Assembly: GCA_035532755.1 (NCBI GenBank)
Contig: DATKQI010000261.1
Location: forward strand, 1 to 9,909
Source: DATKQI01 sp035532755
GTDB taxonomy: Bacteria > Pseudomonadota > Alphaproteobacteria > Acetobacterales > Acetobacteraceae
Direction of reading: 5' to 3'
Length of the DNA: 9,909 nucleotides
The translations under genes were made by a program, and so were the position numbers. The notes below the pieces were generated by a model that was given only the letters and a program-made list of their open reading frames with translations, was not told the DNA's origin and made no database searches. Numbering within the stretch: position 1 is the stretch's first letter; every line of letters begins with the position of its first letter. Positions 1-6,909 of this stretch are shown piece after piece.

Positions 1-1
1 G

Positions 2-25
2 GCGATGGCTGCAAACTTCGATTAG
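2..25 (+). other. End of a signal peptide followed by in-frame amber stop
   Basis: Read in the frame of the binding protein that follows, these bases give A-M-A-A-N-F-D and then TAG at 23-25, directly before the ATG at 26. A-M-A followed by A is a good signal peptidase I site (small residues at -3 and -1), and a short acidic/aromatic stretch leading into the first strand is usual at the mature start of CUT1 binding proteins. A Trp often follows such a stretch in this family (family recollection), so TAG could be a mutated or misread TGG. The rest of the signal peptide would lie upstream of the window. Reading of the peptide is direct; the mutation is inference. Confidence 0.6.
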
Positions 26-1303
26 ATGAAGTTCAAGGGCAAGACCGTCAAGCTGCTGCTGAACAAGCACCCTTATGCGGATGCGATGATCGCGGACATC
101 GAGAACTTCAAGAAGTTGACGGGGATGGATGTGAAATACGACATCTTCCCCGAGGATGTTTATTTCGACAAGGTGACGGCGGCGCTGTCCTCGCGCTCCA
201 CCCAGTACGACGCTTTCATGACCGGTGCATACCAGACCTGGCAGTACGGCCCGGCCGGCTGGCTGGTCGATATGAATGCCTATATCCATGATCCGGCGAA
301 GACCTCGCCGGACTACGCGTGGGACGATTTCCTGCCCAACCTGCGGGCTTCCACCGCCTGGTCCGGCGTTCCCGGTGCCGCGCTGGGCGGGACCGGGGCG
401 AAGCAATGGGCAATCCCGTGGGGCTTTGAACAGTACAGCATCTCGCACAACCGCACGATCTTCGACAAGCTGAAACTGCAGCCGCCGAAGAACCTGCCGG
501 ACTGCCTTGAGATCGCGGCGAAGATCACCAAGGATGCTGGCGGACCTTACGGCATCGGCGTGCGCGGCAGCCGCTCCTGGGCAACGATTCATCCGGGCTT
601 CCTGTCCGGCTACACGAACTATGGCGCGGTCGATTTCGTGAACCATGGCGGCAAGCTGGCGTCCGCGGTCAACTCCGCGCAATCCAAGGAGTTCACGAAG
701 CTCTGGGTGGAGATGATCCAGCAAAGCGGGCCGAAGAACTGGGCGACCTATACGTGGTATCAGGTCGGCACTGATCTCGGCGCCGGCGCATCCGGCATGA
801 TCTACGATGCCGACATCCTCGGATATTTCATGGACGGCGGCGACAACAAGGAGAAGGGGCATCTCGCCTTCCACGAATTCGCACCGAACCCGGCAGCGAA
901 GGGGCCGACTTCGAACGTGTGGATCTGGTCGCTCGCCATGTCGAATTTCTCGACCCAGAAGGATGCCGCCTGGTACTTCATCCAGTGGGCAACATCGAAG
1001 CAGCACGACATATTCGGCGCGGAGAAGAAGGATCTGGTGAATCCGGTGCGCGCGAGCGTTTTCGCCGATACCGCGTTCAAGAATCGGATCGCGAAATCAT
1101 ATCCGGGCTATCTGGCGCAGTACAAGGCGACCTTCCCGGACGCCAAGATCTACTTCACTCCGCAGCCGCTGTTCTTCAACGTGACGACCGAATGGGCAAC
1201 GGCGCTGCAGAAGATGGTCGCGAAGGAGGTGGCGGTGAACGAGGGGCTCGACTCGCTGGCCGAGGCCATCAACAGCCAGATGAAGAGCGCCGGAATCGGC
1301 TGA
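26..1303 (+). CDS. ABC transporter solute-binding protein (carbohydrate/polyol), lacking its signal peptide
   Basis: Periplasmic binding protein of the SBP_bac_1/COG1653 (CUT1) type, expected to deliver a sugar or polyol to the permeases encoded next. The 425 residues cover a whole mature protein: first strand and helix (K7-F28, including NKHPYADAM), an aromatic stretch around 69-81 (YQTWQYGPAGWLV), the hallmark segment near 129-148 (AIPWGFEQYSISHNRTIFDK), then a Trp-rich second lobe and an intact C-terminus. No export signal follows the ATG at 26 and no Shine-Dalgarno precedes it. Codons just upstream read like a signal-peptide end, then a TAG at 23-25. The true start is probably upstream, so the gene may be a one-base pseudogene, or the TAG may be a base-call error. 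If translation really began at 26 the protein would stay in the cytoplasm and the importer would lack its receptor. The ligand cannot be told from the sequence. Confidence 0.85.
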   Translation: MKFKGKTVKLLLNKHPYADAMIADIENFKKLTGMDVKYDIFPEDVYFDKVTAALSSRSTQYDAFMTGAYQTWQYGPAGWLVDMNAYIHDPAKTSPDYAWDDFLPNLRASTAWSGVPGAALGGTGAKQWAIPWGFEQYSISHNRTIFDKLKLQPPKNLPDCLEIAAKITKDAGGPYGIGVRGSRSWATIHPGFLSGYTNYGAVDFVNHGGKLASAVNSAQSKEFTKLWVEMIQQSGPKNWATYTWYQVGTDLGAGASGMIYDADILGYFMDGGDNKEKGHLAFHEFAPNPAAKGPTSNVWIWSLAMSNFSTQKDAAWYFIQWATSKQHDIFGAEKKDLVNPVRASVFADTAFKNRIAKSYPGYLAQYKATFPDAKIYFTPQPLFFNVTTEWATALQKMVAKEVAVNEGLDSLAEAINSQMKSAGIG

Positions 1304-1304
1304 C

Positions 1305-1350
1305 CGGAAAGGTGCGTGTGATGCCCCGGCGTCGCACGCGCCACATTCCG
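1305..1350 (+). promoter_or_regulatory. Large stem-loop between binding-protein and permease genes
   Basis: Two bases after the binding-protein stop, 1311-1324 pairs with 1329-1342 in an unbroken 14-bp stem with three G-U pairs (1313/1340, 1319/1334, 1322/1331) and a four-base loop CCCG. Beyond a small internal loop, CGGAA (1305-1309) pairs with TTCCG (1346-1350). No T-run follows, so it is unlikely to be an intrinsic terminator. In maltose-type operons stem-loops at this position (malE-malF) are known to protect the upstream message and raise binding-protein levels over permease levels. The same role here is inference. Confidence 0.6.
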
Positions 1351-1368
1351 CCCTTGCAGTGAAGGCGG
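1348..1368 (+). promoter_or_regulatory. Hairpin covering the ribosome binding site of the first permease
   Basis: 1348-1355 (CCGCCCTT) pairs with 1362-1368 (AAGGCGG) around loop 1356-1361, with C1351 bulged, giving seven pairs. The 3' arm contains the purine-rich Shine-Dalgarno segment GAAGG (1361-1365), nine bases before the ATG at 1375. Bases 1348-1350 are shared with the outer stem of the upstream stem-loop, so the two folds compete in part. This could restrain permease translation relative to the binding protein. The pairing is seen; regulation is inferred. Confidence 0.45.
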
Positions 1369-1374
1369 TTGCCG

Positions 1375-2310
1375 ATGAGCACCACAAGCCTGCCCGCGTT
1401 CGATCCGCCATCGCCTGGCATCCTGGTGCAGCGCCGGCGCGTGATCCTGCCCTATCTTCTCAGCCTGCCGGCGCTGCTCGTGTGCATCGGCATCCTGATC
1501 CCGTTCCTCGCCTCCGTCCTGCACAGCCTGGAACGCTACAACATGGCGGTGCCTACCGGCCGTGGCTTCGTCTGGCTCGCGAACTACGGGGCCATGCTGC
1601 ATAGCGCCACGTTCCTCAATACCGTCGAGGTCTCGCTGATCTACACCTCCGCCACCGTCGGCATCGAACTGCTGCTGGGACTCGGCATCGCGCTGCTATT
1701 GCATGAGCGCAACTGGCTGAACAACATCATCTCCGTCGCCTTGCTGTTGCCGCTGATGACGGCGCCGGCCATCGCCTCTCTCATGTGGAAGCTGATGACG
1801 AACCCGAATTTCGGGGTGTTCTCATGGGCCGTGCAACAGCTCGGCATCAGCAACTTCCAATGGGCGTCGAGCCCGCACACGGCCATGCTGACGGTCGTGT
1901 TGGTGGATGTGTGGGTCTATACCCCCTTCATGATGATCCTGCTGGTGGCCGGCCTGCGCAGCCTGCCGCCGCAGCCGTTCGAGGCAGCCCGGCTGGACGG
2001 CGTTCCGGCATATTTCGTGTTCTTCCGCATCACACTGCCCATGCTGTTCCCGTACATCATCACGGCCGTGCTGTTCCGGGTGCTCGATTCCATCCAGCAG
2101 TTCGACATCATCTATGCAATGACGCAGGGTGGTCCCGGAAACTCGCTGATGGTTTTCCAGGTGCGCGCCTATCTGGATTTTTTCCAGAACATGGATGTCG
2201 GCCGGTCCGCCGCGATCCTGATGGTGCTGTGGGCGATCACCTATTTCCTGTCCTATGTCTTCGTGAAGCAGTGGCACCGGCTGCGGGAAAGGAGCCAGGC
2301 CCGTGCGTGA
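1375..2310 (+). CDS. ABC transporter permease, MalF/UgpA type
   Basis: Inner-membrane permease subunit of the CUT1 importer, 311 aa, forming the channel with the permease encoded next. About six membrane segments can be seen: roughly 24-46, 88-110, 117-139, 170-194, 223-243 and 278-297. The cytoplasmic EAA coupling loop is at 203-222 (EAARLDG..., G209, ending in LP) and should dock on an ATPase subunit. QGGPGNSL at 251-258 is typical of MalF-type subunits. ATG 1375 is chosen because GAAGG at 1361-1365 sits nine bases upstream; the in-frame TTG at 1369 is only three bases from it. The 71-nt gap to the binding-protein gene is the only sizeable one in the operon and holds two hairpins. The gene ends with an 8-nt overlap into the second permease. 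Confidence 0.93.
   Translation: MSTTSLPAFDPPSPGILVQRRRVILPYLLSLPALLVCIGILIPFLASVLHSLERYNMAVPTGRGFVWLANYGAMLHSATFLNTVEVSLIYTSATVGIELLLGLGIALLLHERNWLNNIISVALLLPLMTAPAIASLMWKLMTNPNFGVFSWAVQQLGISNFQWASSPHTAMLTVVLVDVWVYTPFMMILLVAGLRSLPPQPFEAARLDGVPAYFVFFRITLPMLFPYIITAVLFRVLDSIQQFDIIYAMTQGGPGNSLMVFQVRAYLDFFQNMDVGRSAAILMVLWAITYFLSYVFVKQWHRLRERSQARA
2288..2294 (+). promoter_or_regulatory. Ribosome binding site fixing the GTG start of permease 2
   Basis: AAAGGAG lies inside the end of the first permease gene, eight bases before GTG 2303. It supports the GTG as start and an 8-nt overlap with the upstream gene. Confidence 0.7.
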
Positions 2311-3154
2311 ACCTGTTCTGCGAAGCCTCCGCGCCTTTGCGCTCGTTATTATTGTCGTCTTCTTCCTGTTTCCGATCCTGTGGATCGTGCTGATGTCGTT
2401 CCAGATCAACCAGCAGATCCTGCGCCTGCCGCCACGGCTGCTGTTCCACCCGACCCTGCTGAATTACAACTCGCTGATCTCGGGCCATCTGAAAACCTCG
2501 TCCGGCATCCTCGACATCACGTTCCTCCATAATCTGTGGAATTCCGTGCTGCTCTCCACCTGCTCGGTGCTGGTCTCGCTCCTGCTCGGCGTGCCCGCGG
2601 CTTACGCGTTCGCGCGGTTCCGGTTCCGGCTGGGAGAGGATATCGCCTTCACGCTGCTCTCGTTCCGTTTCGCCCCGCCGCTGCTCGTGCTGCTGCCATT
2701 GTCGCTGTATTTCCAGGCGCTCGGGCTCAGCAATACATATGTCGGGCTCATCTGGGTCTATCAGCTCATCTGCCTCCCGCTGATCATGTGGATCGTGCGC
2801 GGATATTTCGAGGATGCCAGTCCGGATATCGAATATGCCTATCGCGTCGATGGCCATTCCTGGCTGCGGACCTTCTTCCGCATCGCGATCCCGCTCGCCA
2901 AGCCCGGCATTGCCGCGGCGGGCCTGCTCGCGTTGATCTTCGCGTGGAACAATTTTGTCTTTGCGCTGATCCTGGCCTCGGCCGACAAGCAGCCTGTTAC
3001 CGTCGGCGCTCTTGCTTTCGTCACCGCTTCGGGCATCCAGTATGGACAGATCGCAGCGGCGATCGTGCTGTCCATCCTGCCCACGGTGGCGCTTGCGCTA
3101 TATGCCCAGCGCTGGCTGGTCGAGGGCCTCAGCCTGGGGGCGGTGAAGGGATGA
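2303..3154 (+). CDS. ABC transporter permease, MalG/UgpE type
   Basis: Second channel-forming permease of the importer, 283 aa, starting at GTG with a strong Shine-Dalgarno eight bases upstream. Hydrophobic segments are seen at about 8-31, 80-104, 115-138, 143-165, 201-225 and 246-268, the usual six for MalG-type subunits. The EAA loop (about 177-197) reads EYAYRVDG and ends in IP, so the second residue of the motif is Tyr rather than Ala while G184 is kept. The C-terminus (QRWLVEGLSLGAVKG) is typical of this subunit. It overlaps the first permease by 8 nt and the first ATPase by 4 nt (ATGA), which suggests coupled translation and fixed stoichiometry of the membrane complex. Confidence 0.93.
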   Translation: MREPVLRSLRAFALVIIVVFFLFPILWIVLMSFQINQQILRLPPRLLFHPTLLNYNSLISGHLKTSSGILDITFLHNLWNSVLLSTCSVLVSLLLGVPAAYAFARFRFRLGEDIAFTLLSFRFAPPLLVLLPLSLYFQALGLSNTYVGLIWVYQLICLPLIMWIVRGYFEDASPDIEYAYRVDGHSWLRTFFRIAIPLAKPGIAAAGLLALIFAWNNFVFALILASADKQPVTVGALAFVTASGIQYGQIAAAIVLSILPTVALALYAQRWLVEGLSLGAVKG

Positions 3155-4254
3155 ACGGGCTTGAAATCACCGCTCTCGGCGTGGCGTTCGGCCGCACAGA
3201 AATCCTGTCCGGTGTCAATTTGCAGATGGACGCAGGCGAAACGGTGGCGCTGGTCGGCTCATCCGGTGGCGGCAAGACGGTGCTGCTGCGCGCGATCGCC
3301 GGGCTGGAGCCGACGGCGGTGGGCTGTGTGCGAATCGGCGAGCGGGACGTGACGATGCTCGCGCCGGAAGCGCGCGGCGTGGGCATGGCATTCCAGAATT
3401 TCGCGCTTTATCCCCACCTGCCGGCGTTCGAAAACATCGCAAGCCCGCTGCACGCACGGTCGGTCGCGGCGAAGGACATCGCCACCCGGGTGCGGCGTGT
3501 GGCCGCGATGCTGCGGATCGAACATGTACTGGAGCATCGGCCGAAGGAGTTGTCGAATGGCCAGAAACAGCGCACCGCATTGGCCCGTGCGCTGGTCAGC
3601 GAACCGGATGTGCTGTTGCTCGATGATCCGCTGCGAAATGTGGATGCGAAGCTCCGCTACGAGATGCGGCTGGAACTGCCCCGCCTGCTGAAGCGCGCAG
3701 GCGCGGCGGCAATCTACGTGACTCAGGATTTCCGCGAAGCGATGGCGCTGGGCGACCGGGTTGCCGTGTTGTTGGGTGGCCGGCTTGTGCAGTTCGCCAC
3801 CCCGGATGAGGTCTACACGGCGCCGGTTTCCGTCGCGGTGGCACGCCTGTTCGGCGATCCGCCGATGAATCTGTTGCCGGTTCTTCTCGCCGCCGAAGGC
3901 GAACAAGTGCAGGTGGAGGCGGCCGGCCTGGCAGTGCGCTTTCGGGATGTCCAAGGCTTGATCGGCACCAAGGCATTGCTGGGGCTGCGGCCGGAAGTGG
4001 TGCAAGTGCTCGGCAGCCAGACGCGGGGTGCCGCCCCTGCCGAGGTGGTAGCGGTCACGCCTTTGCACGAGCGCAACGTCGTGTTGTTGCGCGCCACTGG
4101 TGGGGTCGAAGTGGTGGCGAGCGTCGCCGGCCACCCGCCCGCAGCTGGAGAGCGCGTGTGGATTCGCGCCGCTATGAATCACGCTCTGTTGTTCGATGCG
4201 ACAACCGGGAGGCGCGTGCAGGCAGTGCCGCAGGCGCGGGAGATCGTGGCATGA
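3151..4254 (+). CDS. ABC transporter ATP-binding protein 1, MalK type with altered catalytic residues
   Basis: Cytoplasmic ATPase of the importer, 367 aa: nucleotide-binding domain to about 235, then a MalK-like TOBE/regulatory region. Walker A GSSGGGKT is at 36-43, the Q-loop Gln is Q82, the signature reads LSNGQ (134-138) instead of LSGGQ, and Walker B is VLLLDDP (154-160). The residue after the Walker B Asp, normally the catalytic Glu, is D159, and the switch His is Q191 (VTQD instead of VTHD). This subunit therefore looks hydrolytically weak at its own site and probably pairs with the second ATPase. ATG 3151 overlaps the permease stop as ATGA; longer in-frame extensions upstream lie inside the permease gene and lack ABC homology. 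GlpS of rhizobial glycerol importers and MptD/E are possible relatives, but paralogue identity cannot be settled by eye. Confidence 0.92.
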   Translation: MNGLEITALGVAFGRTEILSGVNLQMDAGETVALVGSSGGGKTVLLRAIAGLEPTAVGCVRIGERDVTMLAPEARGVGMAFQNFALYPHLPAFENIASPLHARSVAAKDIATRVRRVAAMLRIEHVLEHRPKELSNGQKQRTALARALVSEPDVLLLDDPLRNVDAKLRYEMRLELPRLLKRAGAAAIYVTQDFREAMALGDRVAVLLGGRLVQFATPDEVYTAPVSVAVARLFGDPPMNLLPVLLAAEGEQVQVEAAGLAVRFRDVQGLIGTKALLGLRPEVVQVLGSQTRGAAPAEVVAVTPLHERNVVLLRATGGVEVVASVAGHPPAAGERVWIRAAMNHALLFDATTGRRVQAVPQAREIVA

Positions 4255-5351
4255 GCCTTGCTCTTTCCTCGGTCAGCAAGATCTACCGCGGCTTTCGCAA
4301 AACTGTCGTAACGGCGGTGAGGGCGCTCGATTTGGAAGTGCGGGATGGCGAGACGGTCGCGCTGCTCGGCTCGTCCGGCTGCGGAAAAACCTCCACCCTG
4401 CGCATGGTGGCCGGGTTCGAGGCGGTCAGCACCGGCACCATCACGCTGCGCGGCAAGCGCATCGACACGCTGCCGCCGGCGCGGCGTGGCGTGGCGATGG
4501 CGTTCGAGGGGTATGCGCTGTACCCGCCGCTGACGATCGCCGAGAATATCGGTTTCGCCCTGCATGCCGACCGTTCGGCGCGGCAGACGGTGGCGCGTCG
4601 AGTGCGCGAGGTGGCGGAATTGCTGGAAATCACCTCCATCCTCGATCGCCGCCCGGCCGGGCTGTCCGGCGGGCAGCAGCAGCGGGTGAGCCTCGCGCGC
4701 GCGCTGGTGCGCGATGCGGCGCTGCATCTGCTGGACGAACCGATGAGCCAACTGGAGCCGCAGCTTCGCTCGGTTCTGCGCGGGCGGGTGAAGGCGCTGC
4801 TCAAGGCGCGTGGCCTCACCTCGGTTTTCGTCACGCATGATCAGACGGAGGCGAATGCGCTGGCGGATCGGATAGCGGTCATGGAGGCGGGCGTGCTGCA
4901 GCAATATGGTTCCCGTGCCGAATTGCAGGGTCGCCCTGCCAACCTGTTCGTCGCCACCTTTCTGGGCGAGCCGCCGATGAATGCCCTGCCGGCTCTGGCT
5001 GCGACGGACGGCGTTCGGATAAAGCAGGCGGAAGCATCCGAATTTCATATGGAACTGCCTCGGGCCACCCTGTCGAACGTCGGCGGGGATCTGGTGCTGG
5101 GTGTGCGGCCCCATCATGTGCGCCTGGGCTCCGGCCGGTGCCGCGGCATCGTCGCGTCGAACCAATGGCTGGGCGACCAGGCGCATGTGGCGCTGGATTT
5201 CGCCGGCTGTCTCGTAGTCGGCGTATCCGATGCGCGCGTGCCGGCTCGCGTGGGAGAGGCGCTGGCTTTCGATTTCGACGCGGCTCATGCTCATCTGTTT
5301 GATGCGCAGACAGGTGCGGCGCTTTGGCACGGCGGCGCATCGCATGGCTGA
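4251..5351 (+). CDS. ABC transporter ATP-binding protein 2, MalK type, main catalytic subunit
   Basis: Second ATPase, 366 aa, the presumed partner of ATPase 1. Walker A GSSGCGKT (40-47), signature LSGGQQQR (138-145), Walker B LLDEP with catalytic E163, and switch H196 (VTHDQ) are canonical. Two departures are visible: the Q-loop Gln is Glu (E86, FEGYALYP where FQNYALYP is usual), and the D-loop reads MSQLEPQ where LSNLDAK is usual, giving E169 for Asp. The C-terminal region (about 240-366) is TOBE-like, with GVRPHHVRLG near its middle. The gene starts at an ATGA overlap with ATPase 1, with GGGAG at 4238-4242 eight bases upstream, and overlaps the kinase gene by 8 nt. Intact E163 and H196 make it the likely site of ATP hydrolysis in a heterodimer. 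Confidence 0.92.
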   Translation: MSLALSSVSKIYRGFRKTVVTAVRALDLEVRDGETVALLGSSGCGKTSTLRMVAGFEAVSTGTITLRGKRIDTLPPARRGVAMAFEGYALYPPLTIAENIGFALHADRSARQTVARRVREVAELLEITSILDRRPAGLSGGQQQRVSLARALVRDAALHLLDEPMSQLEPQLRSVLRGRVKALLKARGLTSVFVTHDQTEANALADRIAVMEAGVLQQYGSRAELQGRPANLFVATFLGEPPMNALPALAATDGVRIKQAEASEFHMELPRATLSNVGGDLVLGVRPHHVRLGSGRCRGIVASNQWLGDQAHVALDFAGCLVVGVSDARVPARVGEALAFDFDAAHAHLFDAQTGAALWHGGASHG

Positions 5352-6909
5352 AAGAGCGATCATCCTGGCGGTTGATGCTGGCACCTCCGTCATCAAGGCC
5401 GTCGCCTTCGATCAGGCCGGCCGCCTGCTCGGTAGCCGCGCGAGGCGCAATGTCTATCAGGAATCTGCGGGTGGCGCTGCCGAACAGGACCTCGCCCGCA
5501 CCTGGGAAGATACGGCTTCGGTTCTGGCGGAGTTGGTGGCGGCCACAAGCGCGCGGGAAATCGCAGCGCTCGCCATCACCGGGCAGGGCGACGGCACATG
5601 GCTGATCGATGCCGCCGGCCGTCCGGCGGCGCCGGCCATGCTGTGGCTGGATGCCCGCGCGGCCTCAATCGTGGAAGCCCTGCATGCGAACGGGGCCGCG
5701 CAGGCAGCCTTCGCGGAAACCGGCACCGGCCTCGCCGCCTGCCAGCAATCCGTCCAACTGCTGTGGCTGCAGCAACGCCAGCCGGAGGTGCTGGCCCGTG
5801 CCGCCACCGCATTCCATTGCAAGGACTGGCTGTATTTCAACCTCACTGGCACGCGCGTGACAGACGCGGCCGAGGCATCCTTCACCTTCGGCAACTGGCG
5901 CACGCGCACCTATTCGAACGCCACGCTTGCGGCGCTCGGGCTGCAGGATCTGCGCGCGAAGCTGCCGCCGGTGGTCGAAGGCACCCGTGTCGCCCACGGC
6001 CTTTGCCCAGGGGCTGCCGCGCGGCTCGGCCTGCCGGCAGGGTTGCCGGTGGTGCTGGCCTATCTCGATGTCATCTGCACTGCCCTGGGTGCCGGCATCT
6101 ATACCGGCGGGCCGGAAAGCGGGGTCAGCATCATCGGCAGCACCGGGATGCACATGAAGCTCGCGCGCACGCCCGCCGCCGTGTTGCCCAGCCCGGCCAT
6201 GACAGGCTACTGCACGCCCTTCCCGGTGCCCGGCACCACGGTGCAGATGCAGTCCAACATGGCGGCCACATTGAATATCGATTGGGTGGTAGGCCTCGCG
6301 GCGGATGCGGTGGCCCTTGCCGGCGCAACCCCGGATCGGGCGGCCCTGCTGGCCGCACTTGATACGGCCGCCGCCGCCGCGACACCTGCGGCCGCGCTGT
6401 TCCACCCCTTCATCTCGGCAGCCGGCGAACGCGGCCCGTTCACCGATGCCGCCGCCCGCGCCGCGCTGATGGGGCTGGAACGGGGATTGGGTCTTGGCGG
6501 GCTGATGCGCACGGTCTGCGAAGCGCTCGCCTTCGCCGCCCGGGACTGCTTCGAATCGATCGGTGGCGTCCCTCCCGTCATCCACGTCGCCGGCGGCGGC
6601 GCCCGCTCGGCCGCTCAGCGCGCCATCCTGGCCACCGTGCTGAACCGGCCGGTGCGCACCGTTGCCCAGCCCGAAGCGGGTGCCGCTGGGGCTGCGATGA
6701 TCGCCGCGCTCAATCTGGGCCTGTATCCGGACATGGCATCCTGCGCCGCCATCTGGGTGGAACCTCTGCTCGGACCGCCGGAACAGCCAGATGCCGCACT
6801 CGCCGGCCTCTATGACCGGTTCTTTTCGATCTATCGTGAATCCTGTGCCGCGATGCCGCCCCTGTGGCACCGGATGCACGCATTCCAGGAGGCTCGACAT
6901 GCCGCATGA
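5344..6909 (+). CDS. FGGY-family carbohydrate kinase, erythritol kinase (EryA)-like
   Basis: Cytoplasmic sugar/polyol kinase of the FGGY family, 521 aa, a normal length. The N-terminal phosphate loop DAGTSVIK is at 11-18, followed by GQGDGTW (80-86) and WLDAR (101-105). D242 in YLDVICTALGAG is the likely catalytic base; GSTGMH (265-270) is the second phosphate motif and VAGGGARSAAQRAILA (415-430) the adenosine-binding segment. TGQGDGTWLID and WLDARAA resemble what I recall of Brucella/rhizobial EryA, which phosphorylates erythritol; xylulokinase- or LsrK-like specificity remains possible. ATG 5344 lies 8 nt inside the ATPase gene without an obvious Shine-Dalgarno, so translation is probably coupled. 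Upstream in-frame extensions lie within the ATPase gene. It would commit the imported substrate to the enzymes encoded downstream. Confidence 0.9.
   Translation: MAERAIILAVDAGTSVIKAVAFDQAGRLLGSRARRNVYQESAGGAAEQDLARTWEDTASVLAELVAATSAREIAALAITGQGDGTWLIDAAGRPAAPAMLWLDARAASIVEALHANGAAQAAFAETGTGLAACQQSVQLLWLQQRQPEVLARAATAFHCKDWLYFNLTGTRVTDAAEASFTFGNWRTRTYSNATLAALGLQDLRAKLPPVVEGTRVAHGLCPGAAARLGLPAGLPVVLAYLDVICTALGAGIYTGGPESGVSIIGSTGMHMKLARTPAAVLPSPAMTGYCTPFPVPGTTVQMQSNMAATLNIDWVVGLAADAVALAGATPDRAALLAALDTAAAAATPAAALFHPFISAAGERGPFTDAAARAALMGLERGLGLGGLMRTVCEALAFAARDCFESIGGVPPVIHVAGGGARSAAQRAILATVLNRPVRTVAQPEAGAAGAAMIAALNLGLYPDMASCAAIWVEPLLGPPEQPDAALAGLYDRFFSIYRESCAAMPPLWHRMHAFQEARHAA
6887..6892 (+). 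promoter_or_regulatory. Strong ribosome binding site for the hydroxyacid dehydrogenase
   Basis: AGGAGG is six bases before ATG 6899, within the end of the kinase gene. It is the best Shine-Dalgarno in the window. It fixes this start over the in-frame ATG at 6791 and sits just upstream of the 16-bp hairpin. Confidence 0.75.

Noticed and set aside
1305..1350. Intrinsic terminator after the binding-protein gene
   Set aside because: The hairpin is strong but no T-rich run follows and the operon continues on the same strand.
919..1362. 147-codon + strand open frame across the binding-protein 3' end
   Set aside because: Out-of-frame shadow of the binding-protein gene; Arg/Gly-rich with no domain and no own ribosome binding site seen.
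1369..1374. TTG start two codons upstream for permease 1
   Set aside because: The Shine-Dalgarno would be only three bases away. ATG 1375 has proper spacing.
2536..3150. N-terminal extension of ATPase 1 (possible fusion)
   Set aside because: The extension is the permease gene read in another frame. ATG 3151, overlapping the permease stop as ATGA, begins the ABC domain exactly.
3259..4182. 307-codon open frame on the - strand opposite ATPase 1
   Set aside because: Same kind of GC-driven shadow of an ABC ATPase gene.
4179..5396. 405-codon open frame on the - strand opposite ATPase 2
   Set aside because: Arg/His/Gln-rich shadow with no recognisable fold. The + strand has all ABC motifs.
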